A stretch of 64,000 bases of DNA from assembly GCA_027486405.1 (NCBI GenBank), contig JAIXPD010000015.1:23769-87768 (forward strand), given 5' to 3'. A model generated the notes under the pieces. It made no database searches, was not told the DNA's origin, and saw only the letters and a list, made by a program, of their open reading frames with translations. The stretch comes from Azospirillum sp. (GTDB lineage: Bacteria > Pseudomonadota > Alphaproteobacteria > Azospirillales > Azospirillaceae). Both the position numbers and the translations under genes were made by a program. Below, piece after piece: positions 21,912 to 31,259 of the stretch. Each line of letters begins with the position of its first letter. The stretch's first letter is position 1.

Positions 21912-23476
21912 CGGAGTCCTCCCATCGACAGCCGCCCGCCCGGATTGTCGGCGGCGGCCGCCGCAGCGTGTCGGCGCTGGTCAAACCACGCGCCGATGGC
22001 GTCCCGGATCGTCGCGTCCAGGTGCAGCCCAAGTTTCGAACGACGCCACAGGAAATCCTGGCCGCTGACGGCGAACTCCTCGGTGGCGGCGTGGATCAGT
22101 TCCGCTTCATAGACCCCACCGCCGAAATCGCGGCCCAGATCGGACAGGCTCGTGGCCTTGCCCAGCACCCGGTCCACCCGCGTGCCATAGGCGCGGGCCA
22201 GGCGCAGCGCGGTGTCTGCGGGCAGCCAGGGGCGGCGACGGCGCAGATCGGTCAGGAAGCCGTTGAAATCGGCGTTGGCGATGTCGCCGCCGGGCAGCGC
22301 AAAATCGGCGGTCCAGCAACCGCCCTTGCGCCCCAGCGCGGCGAGCAGCTTGTCGGTCGCCTCTTCGGCCAGACGGCGGAAGGTGGTGATCTTGCCGCCG
22401 AAGATCGACAGCATCGGCGCTTGCCCGGCGGGCGTGTCCATCTCCAGCACATAATCGCGGGTGACGGCCGACGCGTTGCCGCTGGCGTCGTCGAACAGCG
22501 GGCGCACGCCGCTGTAGCTCCACACCACATCGCTTTCGGTCACGGGGCGTTTGAAGTAACGCGACACCGCCCGGCACATGTAGGTGATTTCATCGTCGCC
22601 GATGGCGACCGCGCCGGGATCGCCCGTGTAATCCTGGTCGGTGGTGCCGATCAGGGTGAATTTGCCCTCATACGGGATGGCGAAGACGATGCGGCGGTCG
22701 TCGTTCTGGAAGATGTAGGCGTGATCGCCCTCGTACATCTTCGGAACCACGATGTGGCTGCCCTTCACCAGACGCACCGATTTGTCCACCGTGGCCCCGG
22801 TGCGGCGGCTGATGACGTCGCGCACCCACGGACCGGCGGCGTTCACCAGCGCGCGGGCGCGCACGGTGCGGGTTTCGCCGCTGTCGGTGTTGACCAGCGT
22901 GGCGACCCATTCGCCGTTCAGGCGCTGGGCCTTGTCGCAGCGGGTGCGGGTCAGGATCTCCGCCCCGCGTTCGCGCGCGTCGATGGCGTTCAGCACCACC
23001 AGACGGCTGTCCTGCACCCAGCAATCCGAATATTCGAACGCCTTGGTGAAGTCACCGGTCAGCGGCTTGCCCGCCGGGCTGCTGGTCAGATCGACGCCGT
23101 TCGATCCCGGCAGCAGCTTGCGTTTTCCCAAATGATCGTAAAGGAACAAACCGATGCGCACCATCCAGGCCGGGCGCATGCTGCTGTCGTGGGGCAGGAT
23201 AAAGCGCAACGGCCAAATGATGTGCGGGGCGGCGCGCAACAGCACCTCGCGCTCCTGCAACGCTTCGCGCACCAGACGGAATTCGTAATATTCAAGATAG
23301 CGGAGGCCGCCATGGATCAGCTTCGTGCTGGCCGACGAGGTGGCGCCCGCAAGGTCGCCCTGTTCGCACAGCACCACCGACAGGCCCCGCCCAATCGCGT
23401 CGCGGGCGATGCCCGCGCCGTTCACGCCGCCGCCGACGATCAGCAGATCCACCGCATCGCTGGACGCGTTCGTCAT
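21908..23476 (-). CDS. glpD: Aerobic glycerol-3-phosphate dehydrogenase
   Basis: This 522-residue FAD enzyme oxidises glycerol 3-phosphate to dihydroxyacetone phosphate at the membrane and reduces quinone. The dinucleotide-binding motif LLIVGGGVNGAGIARDA is at the N-terminus, followed by the GATSSASTKLIHGGLRYLE signature. The ATG at 23476 is preceded by GAGAGGAACG; the open frame further upstream is not conserved. It is the first gene of the glp operon, downstream of GlpR-like sites. Confidence 0.98.
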   Translation of the reverse strand: MTNASSDAVDLLIVGGGVNGAGIARDAIGRGLSVVLCEQGDLAGATSSASTKLIHGGLRYLEYYEFRLVREALQEREVLLRAAPHIIWPLRFILPHDSSMRPAWMVRIGLFLYDHLGKRKLLPGSNGVDLTSSPAGKPLTGDFTKAFEYSDCWVQDSRLVVLNAIDARERGAEILTRTRCDKAQRLNGEWVATLVNTDSGETRTVRARALVNAAGPWVRDVISRRTGATVDKSVRLVKGSHIVVPKMYEGDHAYIFQNDDRRIVFAIPYEGKFTLIGTTDQDYTGDPGAVAIGDDEITYMCRAVSRYFKRPVTESDVVWSYSGVRPLFDDASGNASAVTRDYVLEMDTPAGQAPMLSIFGGKITTFRRLAEEATDKLLAALGRKGGCWTADFALPGGDIANADFNGFLTDLRRRRPWLPADTALRLARAYGTRVDRVLGKATSLSDLGRDFGGGVYEAELIHAATEEFAVSGQDFLWRRSKLGLHLDATIRDAIGAWFDQRRHAAAAAADNPGGRLSMGGLR

Positions 23477-23519
23477 CGTTCCTCTCCGTGTCGCGCCGCC
23501 CCGTCCCGGGGTCGGCTGC

Positions 23520-23636
23520 TTTCGTTTTGGAACATACAATGTTCGTTAGCGCGTGAAAAGGAAAATGTTGGTTGAACGGACCATATTTCGACGCTACGCC
23601 CCTTTGATCCGTTTGCCTATCGAAAACAACGAACAC
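23520..23636. promoter_or_regulatory. Putative GlpR operator region upstream of glpD
   Basis: The gap contains ATGTTCGTT (23539-23547) and the inverted half-site AACGAACAC (23628-23636), which match half-sites of the enterobacterial GlpR operator. TTTCGTTTT at 23520-23528 is a third related site. A 15-bp palindrome, GAACAT-ACA-ATGTTC (23530-23544), overlaps the first half-site. Control by the GlpR encoded at 26440 is inferred. Confidence 0.5.
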
Positions 23637-23734
23637 CACAGCCGACCGGGCGTTTTCCGAACCGCCCCGCGCACGCCTGCGGCCATGGTCAACCCAACCC
23701 GCATAGATCATTGGTGTGCAATGAATCTGTCACA

Positions 23735-23773
23735 AAAACGCCCCGTCCTCGTTGGGCGAGGACGGGGCGTTTT
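23735..23773 (-). terminator. Strong terminator downstream of chemoreceptor gene
   Basis: A 16-bp perfect stem built on AAAACGCCCCGTCCTC with a 7-nt loop has A-runs on the left and T-runs on the right, so it works in both directions. It ends the minus-strand chemoreceptor transcript just before the glpD promoter. Confidence 0.88.
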
Positions 23774-23797
23774 GACTGCGGGGCCATTCGGGCGCGA

Positions 23798-25975
23798 TCA
23801 GGCGGCGCGGATGCGCGTCAACAGATGGTCAACATCCGCCGACAGGTCGCTGGATTGTTTCGAAAGCGCGCGTGTTGCGTTCAGAACCTTGTTGGCGGCG
23901 CTTCCGGTCTGATTCACCGCCTCGCCCACCACCGCCACGGTTTCGGAAATGCTCTGCACCGCGCCCGACGCGTGGTTGATGCTGCGCGCGATTTCGTTGG
24001 TGGCGGCCACCTGCTCCTCCACCGCGCTGGCGACGATGGCGGTGATCTCGTCGATCTTGCCGATGGTGCGGCCGATGACGTCGATGGCCGACACCGCGCC
24101 TTGCGTGGTGGTGCGCACCGACGCCACCTGTTGGGCGATGTCCTCCGTCGCCTTGGCGGTCTGGCTGGCGAGGTTGCGCACCTCTTCGGCGACCACGGCG
24201 AAACCGCGTCCCGCCTCCCCGGCGCGGGCCGCCTCGATGGTGGCGTTCAGCGCCAGAAGGTTGGTTTGCCCGGCGATCGCGTTGATCATGCCAACGACAT
24301 CGCCGATCTTCTGCGCCGCCGTGGCCAGCGCGTTCATCAGCTCGCTGGTGTGGCGGGCCTCATCGACCGCGTTGCGGGCGATCTGGCTGCTGTCGCTGAC
24401 CTGCCGGGTGATTTCGGCGATGGAGGCCGACAGTTCGGTCGCGGTGGAGGCCACCGTCTGCACGTTCAGCGCGGTTTCGGCCACGGCCTGCCGGACCGCC
24501 GCCATCTGCTCGCTGGTCCGTTCAGCGGTGGTGGTCATGCTTTCCGAGGCGCTGCGCATGTCGGCGGAGGTGCTGGCGATGGTCGCCGTCGCCCCCTTCA
24601 CGCTGGCCTCGATGCTGGAGGTGATGGCGGTGACGGTGCGGGCGCGCTCCTCCTCCGCCTGCTTCTGGATGGTTTCCTGGCGGGCGTGCAAATCCTGGAT
24701 TTCCAGACCCTTGGCGCGGAACACACCGACGGTGTGGGCCATGTCGGCGATCTCGTCGCTTCCCCCCACCGCCGCATCGACGCTGAGGTCGCCATCCGCC
24801 ACCGCGCGCATCGCCGCGATCACCCGCAGCAGGCGTTGGGTCAACCGGTTGCGCACGTAGAACCAGGCGATCAGGACCGAGGACAGCAGCACCAGCGCCG
24901 TGGTGGCGCTCTGCACCGCCACGGCGTGGCTGACGCTGTCCTCCGACGCCGCCACATCCTCGTCCACCCGGCCCTGCTGGCTGGCGACGACGCGGTCGAT
25001 GGTCTGGCTCAGCTCCGTGGCGCTGTTGAGCGTTTCGGTCAGCGCGCCGTCGATCGCCGTCATCACGCTGGATTGATCGTTGCGGATGCGGAACACGCTG
25101 GTCGCCCCGCTGCCGAACACCGCCAGGCCGTCGCGCGCCTTGACCAGTGCGGGGCGGTCCTGATTGTCCTTCGGCACGCTGTCGATGGCGTTGTTCACGC
25201 GCAGCAGCGCCCAATCATATTTGGACCGGATGCTGTTCAGCGACGGGCCGCTGGGCACGCTCGACGCGGCGGCGATCATGCCATAGGCCAGGTTGCCGTT
25301 GGCCTGGACGCTCATCATCGCGGTGATGATCGGCAGTTCCTCCCCCGCAAGCCGTTTGGCCAGCGTGGCGACGGAGTCCCCACCCTGGGCGCTGGCCAGA
25401 TCGGTGACGACGTTTTTGACCGACAGGGTGGACACCTCCAGCAGCGGCGCGATCAGGTCGGTGAAATCCTCGTGCGACATGACCGCGTCGGCCACCAGAT
25501 CGCTCAACTTCTTCTCGATGGCCAGCCGGTCGCCGGTCAGCTTGCCCAGCTTTTCGATGTTGGCGGTCATGCGCTGTTCCAACCCGGCCACGGCGGTCAA
25601 ATCCGCCGAGGCCCCAGGCCCGGCGGCGTCGCGCAAGGCGGTGATTCGCTCCTTCAAGCCGGACAGGCGTTGCGTCAGCGCGCCCAGGCGTTCGCTCAAC
25701 TCCTCCGGCGTGGCGGCGTTGGCGACCGATGGGGCGTTTGCCGCGATGGCCGTGCTTTCCTTGGCCAGCGACAGCGACTGCACGATGGACGGCACACCGT
25801 GACGGCCAAGCTGGGCCATCGATTCGCCAAGCACACCGAACGACCACCACGCCATGGCGCTGGCAAAGGCCGCCAGCGCCGCGACACCACCAAAGGCCAG
25901 GAACAGGCGGCCCTGAATGCCCATGCGCAGCCCGCGCGGGGCGATGGGATGCGGGGTGGCGGACGCGGCGGTCAT
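23798..25975 (-). CDS. Methyl-accepting chemotaxis protein
   Basis: This 725-residue transmembrane chemoreceptor has a first membrane helix near 26-48, then a long helical periplasmic sensor region to about 345. The second membrane helix is near 350-372, and a HAMP domain follows. The cytoplasmic signalling hairpin has its tip in [23 protein letters not shown] near 590. The mostly helical sensor suggests a four-helix or bimodular ligand domain, but the ligand is unknown. It sits between glpD and glpR on the operon strand and has its own terminator, so it could report glycerol or a related solute; that is only context. AAGGGAGAG precedes the ATG. Confidence 0.93.
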   Translation of the reverse strand: MTAASATPHPIAPRGLRMGIQGRLFLAFGGVAALAAFASAMAWWSFGVLGESMAQLGRHGVPSIVQSLSLAKESTAIAANAPSVANAATPEELSERLGALTQRLSGLKERITALRDAAGPGASADLTAVAGLEQRMTANIEKLGKLTGDRLAIEKKLSDLVADAVMSHEDFTDLIAPLLEVSTLSVKNVVTDLASAQGGDSVATLAKRLAGEELPIITAMMSVQANGNLAYGMIAAASSVPSGPSLNSIRSKYDWALLRVNNAIDSVPKDNQDRPALVKARDGLAVFGSGATSVFRIRNDQSSVMTAIDGALTETLNSATELSQTIDRVVASQQGRVDEDVAASEDSVSHAVAVQSATTALVLLSSVLIAWFYVRNRLTQRLLRVIAAMRAVADGDLSVDAAVGGSDEIADMAHTVGVFRAKGLEIQDLHARQETIQKQAEEERARTVTAITSSIEASVKGATATIASTSADMRSASESMTTTAERTSEQMAAVRQAVAETALNVQTVASTATELSASIAEITRQVSDSSQIARNAVDEARHTSELMNALATAAQKIGDVVGMINAIAGQTNLLALNATIEAARAGEAGRGFAVVAEEVRNLASQTAKATEDIAQQVASVRTTTQGAVSAIDVIGRTIGKIDEITAIVASAVEEQVAATNEIARSINHASGAVQSISETVAVVGEAVNQTGSAANKVLNATRALSKQSSDLSADVDHLLTRIRAA

Positions 25976-26439
25976 GGTTCTCTCCCTTACGTCAGTCGTC
26001 GCGCTTGATTTCGAGCGTTTCGGCCGTGAGTTGGTTCAGCGTGCAACAGCATCAGCGGTTCGAAGAAGCCGGGGAAAACCCGCATCGGTCGCGCAAAAGG
26101 TCATGCCCACACCCCACCGATGGAGGGCGGCTGGGTTGCCAGGGTGAATCGCCGGATCGCTGTGTTTCGATTTTGTCATACCATGCGCGTTTGCTTTCGT
26201 AAAGCAACATGCTTGTGTTGCGAACAACTTTGCGGATACGGTTTGCCCACGTCCGGTTCCGTGATCGGCGGGGGCGCGAAACAACACGCGGCGATGGTCG
26301 GCTGTTCGCTTTGACCGCTTTCGCGCGTTTCGCCGCCTGAGCCGCAAGACGCGTTGATGTCGGCGCGTTGATGCCGGCGCGTTGATGCCTTTTCCTGTTT
26401 CGTCTTTGTGCCCGTTTTCGTCTTTGGGAGAGTGGTTGG
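25976..26439. promoter_or_regulatory. Divergent chemoreceptor/glpR control region with repeats
   Basis: This 464-bp region has no convincing gene. It holds a palindrome TTGCTTT-CGT-AAAGCAA (26191-26207). A 14-bp tandem repeat with unit GCGTTGATGCCGGC lies at 26351-26389 (2.8 copies). An 11-bp direct repeat TTTCGTCTTTG (26398-26408 and 26416-26426) is directly upstream of glpR. The last could be an autoregulatory DeoR-type site. Confidence 0.5.
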
Positions 26440-27258
26440 ATGGACGCACGCCTTGACGCCGAACACCGCCAGCAGGAGATCGTCGCCCTGGTCCACGCCA
26501 AGGGGATGGTGCAGATCCAATGGCTGGCCGAGCATTTCGACGTCACGCCGCAAACCATCCGCCGCGACATCGAACATCTGGCCGGGCAAGCGGCGGTGCG
26601 CCGCTTCCGGGGCGGCGTCACCGTGCCGTCGAGCGTGGAGAACATCGCCTATTCCACCCGCCAGACCCTGATGGCGGACGAAAAGCGCAAGATCGCCGAG
26701 ATGGTCGCCCGCCATGTGCCGGAGGACGCGTCCCTCTTCCTCAACATCGGCACGACGACGGAGGCGGTGGCCCAGGCGCTGTTGGGCCACAAGCGGCTGC
26801 GCGTGCTGACCAACAACCTGAACGTCGCCACCATTCTGCACAAAAACACCAACTTCGCCCTGTCCATCGCGGGCGGCCAGGTGCGCGAACGCGACGGCGG
26901 CATCATCGGCGAGGCGACGGTGGAGTTCATCCGCCGCTACAAGGTCGACATCGGCATCATCGGCATCAGCGGCATCGACAGCGAAGGCGACCTTCTGGAT
27001 TACGACGAACAGGAGGTCCGCGTCGCCCGCGCCATCATCGAAAGCTCCCGCCGCGTCTTCCTGGTGACGGACCACACCAAATTCGGCCGCAACGCCATGA
27101 TCCGCATGGCCGACGTCCGCGTCCTCGACGACCTCTTCACCGACCGCCTGCCCCCACCCGACCTGATGGAGGTCCTCTCCACCGCCGACTGCCAAGTCCA
27201 CGTCGCCGACGGATCGGACAGCAACGGCGGCGCGGAGGAGAGCGGGGAGGAGGAGTAA
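26440..27258 (+). CDS. glpR: DeoR-family regulator, GlpR-like
   Basis: This 272-residue repressor has an N-terminal DeoR helix-turn-helix (QWLAEHFDVTPQTIRRDI, about 27-44). A DeoRC sensor domain with the phosphosugar-site pattern NIGTTTEAVAQAL, TNNLNVA and DHTKFGRNA follows. DeoR regulators of the GlpR group release DNA on binding glycerol 3-phosphate. Its position beside the glp operon and the GlpR-like half-sites there support this role. The C-terminal tail is acidic (GGAEESGEEE). Confidence 0.92.
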   Translation: MDARLDAEHRQQEIVALVHAKGMVQIQWLAEHFDVTPQTIRRDIEHLAGQAAVRRFRGGVTVPSSVENIAYSTRQTLMADEKRKIAEMVARHVPEDASLFLNIGTTTEAVAQALLGHKRLRVLTNNLNVATILHKNTNFALSIAGGQVRERDGGIIGEATVEFIRRYKVDIGIIGISGIDSEGDLLDYDEQEVRVARAIIESSRRVFLVTDHTKFGRNAMIRMADVRVLDDLFTDRLPPPDLMEVLSTADCQVHVADGSDSNGGAEESGEEE

Positions 27259-27265
27259 CTCCCCC

Positions 27266-27934
27266 TCAAAACACCGCGCGCAGCAGGCCCAGCGTGCGGG
27301 TGCGGGCCAGGGCGGCGCTGGCGGGGTGGTGGCTGGCCCGTTCGTCGCAGTTGAAACCGTGTCCGGCGGGGTAGAGGTGGACGGCCACCGTCGGGTGGCG
27401 GGCGCGCACCACCTCGGCCACCGACAGGGGGATGGCGTGGTCCTGTTCGCCAAAATGCAGCAGGGTCGGCGCGCGCGGGGAATCGTCCAGGTTCTTGCCG
27501 ATGTCGCCGCCGTAATAGCCGATGGCCGCGCGCAGCGGCAGGCGGGCCGCCGCCGCCCAGGTCAGGCTGCCGCCCCAGCAATAGCCGACCATCGCCGCCG
27601 CTCCGCCCAGCGCGTCCAGCCCGGCGGCGAGGTCGAGCAGCGCGTCGTCGGTGGACACCCGGCCTTTCAGGGCGCGCCCGCGCGCGACTCCAGCGTCGTC
27701 ATAGGCGAGTTCAACCGCCGGTTCGGCCCGTTCGAACAGATCCGGGGCGATCACCCGATAGCCGTCCGCCGCAAAACCGTCGCACACCGCGCGGATGTGG
27801 CGGTTGATGCCGAAAATCTCCGGGGCCAGCAGGATGCGGCCGATCTCCTCCCCCCGCGCCGGGGCGTGGTAGGCGCGAAAACCGTGCCCGTCCGCCGCGC
27901 GCAGGCGCATCCAACCGCTGGTTTGTTCGTTCAT
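27266..27934 (-). CDS. Dienelactone hydrolase family protein
   Basis: This 222-residue cytoplasmic alpha/beta hydrolase has the DLH nucleophile motif GYCWGG (catalytic cysteine), an aspartate in FGEQDHAIP and a histidine in PAGHGFNCDE. Family members hydrolyse dienelactones or other ester/lactone substrates; no aromatic-degradation genes are nearby, so the substrate is unknown. The ATG at 27934 is preferred because AGGA lies 8 bp upstream; an in-frame ATG at 27943 is the alternative. It converges with glpR with a 7-bp gap. Confidence 0.9.
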   Translation of the reverse strand: MNEQTSGWMRLRAADGHGFRAYHAPARGEEIGRILLAPEIFGINRHIRAVCDGFAADGYRVIAPDLFERAEPAVELAYDDAGVARGRALKGRVSTDDALLDLAAGLDALGGAAAMVGYCWGGSLTWAAAARLPLRAAIGYYGGDIGKNLDDSPRAPTLLHFGEQDHAIPLSVAEVVRARHPTVAVHLYPAGHGFNCDERASHHPASAALARTRTLGLLRAVF

Positions 27935-28082
27935 GCCGTTCATCCTGCTCTGTCCGTTGCCCGCTGTTCCAGGGTGGGGCGCACATCGGGCTTGCCGAAG
28001 CCGTTTCCCCCGCCCACTCTGTACAAGATAGAGCGCGTCTTTCAACCGGCAGCCCGGTCACGCGGGCAAGGACAGGTGAGCG

Positions 28083-29129
28083 GTGATCATCGAAAGCGAC
28101 CTGAAGCTCGATTTCAAGGATGTGCTGATCCGGCCAAAGCGCAGCACCCTGCAAAGCCGCAACGACGTCAACATCAACCGGACCTTCACCTTTCTGCACA
28201 ACCAGCGGGATTGGACCGGCTTCCCCCTGATCGCCGCCAACATGGATGTGGTCGGCACGATGGGCATGGCGCGCGCGCTGTCGCGCTATGGCGCGATGAC
28301 CGCGCTGCACAAGCATTACCCGGCCGACGATCTGATCGCCTTCTTCCAGGGCGATGACTCCGGCAACGTCTTCTATTCCCTGGGCATCACCGACGCCGAC
28401 GCCGAGAAATTCAAAGCGGTCAAGGCCAGGGCACCGGTGGACAAGCTGTGCATCGACGTCGCCAACGGCTACACGGAACGCTTTGTCGACACCGTGGCCC
28501 GCATGCGCGAGGAAAACCCCGACATCGTCATCATGGCGGGCAACGTCGTGACCGGCGACATGACCGAAGCGCTGCTGCTGGCCGGGGCCGACATCGTCAA
28601 GGTGGGCATCGGGCCGGGATCGGTCTGCACCACCCGCAAGATGACCGGGGTTGGCTACCCGCAATTGTCGGCGATCATCGAATGCGCCGACGCCGCCCAT
28701 GGGCTGAAGGGGCAGGTCTGCGGCGATGGCGGCTGCACCGTGCCGGGCGATCTGTCCAAGGCCTATGGCGCGGGGGCCGATTTCGTCATGCTGGGCGGCA
28801 TGCTGGCCGGGCACGACGAATGCGAAGGCGACCTGCGGTATGAGGAGCGGAATGGTCAGCGGACTGCGGTTGCCATGACCTTCTACGGCATGTCGTCCGA
28901 CACGGCGATGCACAAATACGCGGGCGGCGTGGCGTCCTATCGCGCGTCGGAAGGCAAAACGGTGGAGGTCCCCTATCGCGGCCCGGTCGATGGAACCGTG
29001 CAGGAGATCATGGGCGGCGTGCGCAGCATGATGACCTACATCGGGGCCACCAAGCTGAAGGAGGTCCCCAAACGCACCACCTTCGTCCGCGTCGGCGCGC
29101 AGCTCAACACGGTGTTCGGCGGCGGTTGA
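28083..29129 (+). CDS. guaC: GMP reductase
   Basis: This 348-residue TIM-barrel enzyme of the IMPDH/GMPR family converts GMP to IMP with NADPH. The catalytic cysteine is in [19 protein letters not shown], and the CGDGGC and GGMLAGHDE segments follow. The compact length and absence of CBS domains point to GMP reductase, not IMP dehydrogenase. It starts at GTG (28083), giving the conserved N-terminus [20 protein letters not shown]. It is divergent from the hydrolase gene. Confidence 0.96.
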   Translation: MIIESDLKLDFKDVLIRPKRSTLQSRNDVNINRTFTFLHNQRDWTGFPLIAANMDVVGTMGMARALSRYGAMTALHKHYPADDLIAFFQGDDSGNVFYSLGITDADAEKFKAVKARAPVDKLCIDVANGYTERFVDTVARMREENPDIVIMAGNVVTGDMTEALLLAGADIVKVGIGPGSVCTTRKMTGVGYPQLSAIIECADAAHGLKGQVCGDGGCTVPGDLSKAYGAGADFVMLGGMLAGHDECEGDLRYEERNGQRTAVAMTFYGMSSDTAMHKYAGGVASYRASEGKTVEVPYRGPVDGTVQEIMGGVRSMMTYIGATKLKEVPKRTTFVRVGAQLNTVFGGG

Positions 29130-29135
29130 ACCTCC

Positions 29136-29162
29136 CTGCGGCGGGAAAACCTCCCGCCGCAG
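29136..29162 (+). terminator. Hairpin after guaC
   Basis: A 10-bp stem CTGCGGCGGG/CCCGCCGCAG with a 7-nt loop begins 7 bp after the guaC stop. There is no T-run, so termination is likely but not classic. Confidence 0.5.
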
Positions 29163-29192
29163 AGCCTGTTCAATGCGTCGAATCGATTTCGA

Positions 29193-29228
29193 CTGAACAC
29201 CGCGCTTTAACTGAACACCGCGCTTTAA
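29193..29228. repeat. 18-bp tandem duplication at 3' end of solute-binding gene
   Basis: CTGAACACCGCGCTTTAA occurs twice in direct succession. The second copy contains the stop codon of the minus-strand gene that ends at 29225. The duplication extends outward from the stop and does not change the protein. Confidence 0.85.
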
Positions 29229-30028
29229 CTGCCAAGCGCGTTGGACAAAATGGCAGCAGCGTCGATTTTCGCCAGCCCTTCGGCGAACGCCTTTGCTAAT
29301 TCCTGACCCTTCGCATCCTTGCGGAAAGCGATGTGCAGGGTCTTGTTCTCAAGGATCTTGGAATTGAACCGCAGCTTGTCGGCCGATGCCTTCAAATCCG
29401 GCGTGGAGCGGATCAGGTCGTTCATCACGGCGCGGTCGATCACCGCCAGATCGATCCGCTCGGCCAGCAGCTTTTTCAGATTGGTCAGATCGGTGTTGGC
29501 CTTGTCGGCGTGCAACTCACCCTTGGCGATGCGGCTGTCGAACTCCTCGGTGTTCACATAGCCATCGACGACGCCGATCCGCTTGCCCGCCAAATCCGAC
29601 AGGCTGGACCAGGACACCGGGGCCGCCGTCCGTTCGGCAAAGCCCAACGGGCTGCTTCCCAGCGGCACCGACAGGGTAAAGTCGCGCTCCACCTCCGCCC
29701 CGGCGTATTCGGGGAAATAGCCCTGGAACTCACCGCCATCCTTCACCTGCGCCACGGCGCGGTTCCAGGGGTAGAACAGCACCTCCACCGAATAACCGAC
29801 GGCGGCGAAGGCGGCGCGCACCACGGCGACGGCGGCCCCCTTGTCCTTCAGCGCGTCGCCGCTGAAGGGCGGCCAATCCAACGAGGTCAGGCGGACGATC
29901 TTGTCCTGGGCGGCGGCGGGGGTGATCGACACGGGCAGAGCGACGGTCAGCAGGGCCAACGCGGCGGTGGCGATGGTCAAGAAACGGCGTCGACGGAAGC
30001 CGGAAAATGGATGAGGAATGTTGCGCAT
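29225..30028 (-). CDS. Periplasmic solute-binding protein, family 3
   Basis: This 267-residue protein has a signal peptide of twin-arginine-like appearance (FRRRRFLTIATAALALLTV, cleaved near AAAQD). An SBP_bac_3 fold follows, with LDWPPFSG near the start and VVDGYVNTEEF midway. Such proteins bind amino acids or small organics. There is no permease or ATPase gene beside it, so it is an orphan whose transporter, if any, lies elsewhere. Some orphan family members act as sensors or enzymes. Confidence 0.88.
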   Translation of the reverse strand: MRNIPHPFSGFRRRRFLTIATAALALLTVALPVSITPAAAQDKIVRLTSLDWPPFSGDALKDKGAAVAVVRAAFAAVGYSVEVLFYPWNRAVAQVKDGGEFQGYFPEYAGAEVERDFTLSVPLGSSPLGFAERTAAPVSWSSLSDLAGKRIGVVDGYVNTEEFDSRIAKGELHADKANTDLTNLKKLLAERIDLAVIDRAVMNDLIRSTPDLKASADKLRFNSKILENKTLHIAFRKDAKGQELAKAFAEGLAKIDAAAILSNALGS

Positions 30029-30131
30029 CGGACGACCTCATGCCTTGGACGGGGTGGTGTTGCCAAGGGTAGCACACCGCGCCCACGCCAGACGTGACGC
30101 TTCCGTGACGACGAGCACAGAGCACCGAGGA

Positions 30132-30770
30132 TCAAACCCGGCGGGCGAGCGCCAGCAACCCACCGGCCCCGATCATCAAACCGCCGGTCAGGCGGTTGAG
30201 CGCGCGTGCGGCCGACGCGTTGGTCAGCCGCGCGGCCAGCCGGTCGCCACCGACGGCGTAGGCCATGATCCAACCGAACTCGCTCACCGTCATCGCGGCG
30301 ATCAGCAGGGTCAGTTGCGGGGCCAACGGGGCGGCGGCGTCGATGAATTGCGGAAACAGCGCGGCCATGAACACCAAGGCCTTGGGATTGCTGAAGGCGA
30401 CCAGCATGCCGCGCAGGAACAGGCGGACGGGCGCGCCCTCCCCCACACCCGACATGGCGGCGTCATCGCGCGGCCCGGCCTCCGTCACCGGCGCGCGCCA
30501 CGCGGCGATGCCCAGCCAGGTCAGATAGGCGACACCGGCCCAACGCACCGCTTCGAACGCGACGACGGAGGTGGAGAGCAGCGCACCCAGGCCGAAGGCC
30601 GACAGCGTGGCCATGATCGCCAGCGCCACGCACATGCCGACCCCGCCCCACACGGCGCGGCGCGCGCCAAAGCGCAGCCCCAGGCTCATCGCCAACAGCA
30701 TGTTTGGGCCGGGCGTCGCCGAGATGAAAAAGGCGGTGGCGAAGAAGAAGGCGAGGGTCTGCCAAGTCAT
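30132..30770 (-). CDS. LysE/RhtB family exporter
   Basis: This 212-residue inner-membrane protein has five to six membrane segments and the family start (ATAFFISATPGPNMLLAMSLG). It also carries FSNPKALVFMAALFPQF. The family exports amino acids and related metabolites; the substrate cannot be told. The ATG at 30770 follows a GGAG. Confidence 0.93.
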   Translation of the reverse strand: MTWQTLAFFFATAFFISATPGPNMLLAMSLGLRFGARRAVWGGVGMCVALAIMATLSAFGLGALLSTSVVAFEAVRWAGVAYLTWLGIAAWRAPVTEAGPRDDAAMSGVGEGAPVRLFLRGMLVAFSNPKALVFMAALFPQFIDAAAPLAPQLTLLIAAMTVSEFGWIMAYAVGGDRLAARLTNASAARALNRLTGGLMIGAGGLLALARRV

Positions 30771-30961
30771 CGACGGCGGCTCCGGTGATGGGTGAAACGC
30801 GGGTGCGGGGGATCAGGGGACCACGAACATTTCCCCCCGGCAACCGTCATCAGCGTCAGCGCAGCCATGCGGCGATCCGATCGCGCAACCTTTGCCACCG
30901 CGCCCCTGACAGCAGGGCGATCCCTTGAACAAGCGATCAACGTCACTCCAGAAGGAATGGA

Positions 30962-31111
30962 CACGGATTTCACGGACAAAATGAGGGATTGCGCGAATTT
31001 TCGACTCCCATTGCGTCCTGCATCCCATCATGAGGGTTGCCGCACAATCGCAAACAGGGTGGCTCTGATGCGTGTTCCGCGAAATCCGTGAAAAAATCCG
31101 TGAAATCCGTG
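30962..31111. repeat. MITE-like unit with 15-bp perfect inverted ends
   Basis: CACGGATTTCACGGA at 30962-30976 is repeated in perfect inverted form at 31097-31111. A further partial copy (GAAATCCGTGA) lies at 31081-31091. The 150-bp unit is noticeably less GC-rich than its surroundings and has no gene. It sits in the 489-bp gap between the divergent lysE-like and yitT-like genes. No transposase is present. The rest of the gap shows nothing else. Confidence 0.55.
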
Positions 31112-31259
31112 GCAACTCTTGTTCCGGTCTGGGAGATGATGCTTCAACCGATTGCCCTGCCCCCGACATCATGCCCCGTTGACAGGCCACCCGCGCGGGA
31201 GTTTGTTGCACCGCACGCAAACCATTCCGCAAAACCATGTCGACGCACCGGAGGCCATT

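Noticed and set aside
26351..26389. Short tandem units as a possible CRISPR array
   Set aside because: The 14-bp units are directly adjacent with no spacers, and there are no cas genes in the window.
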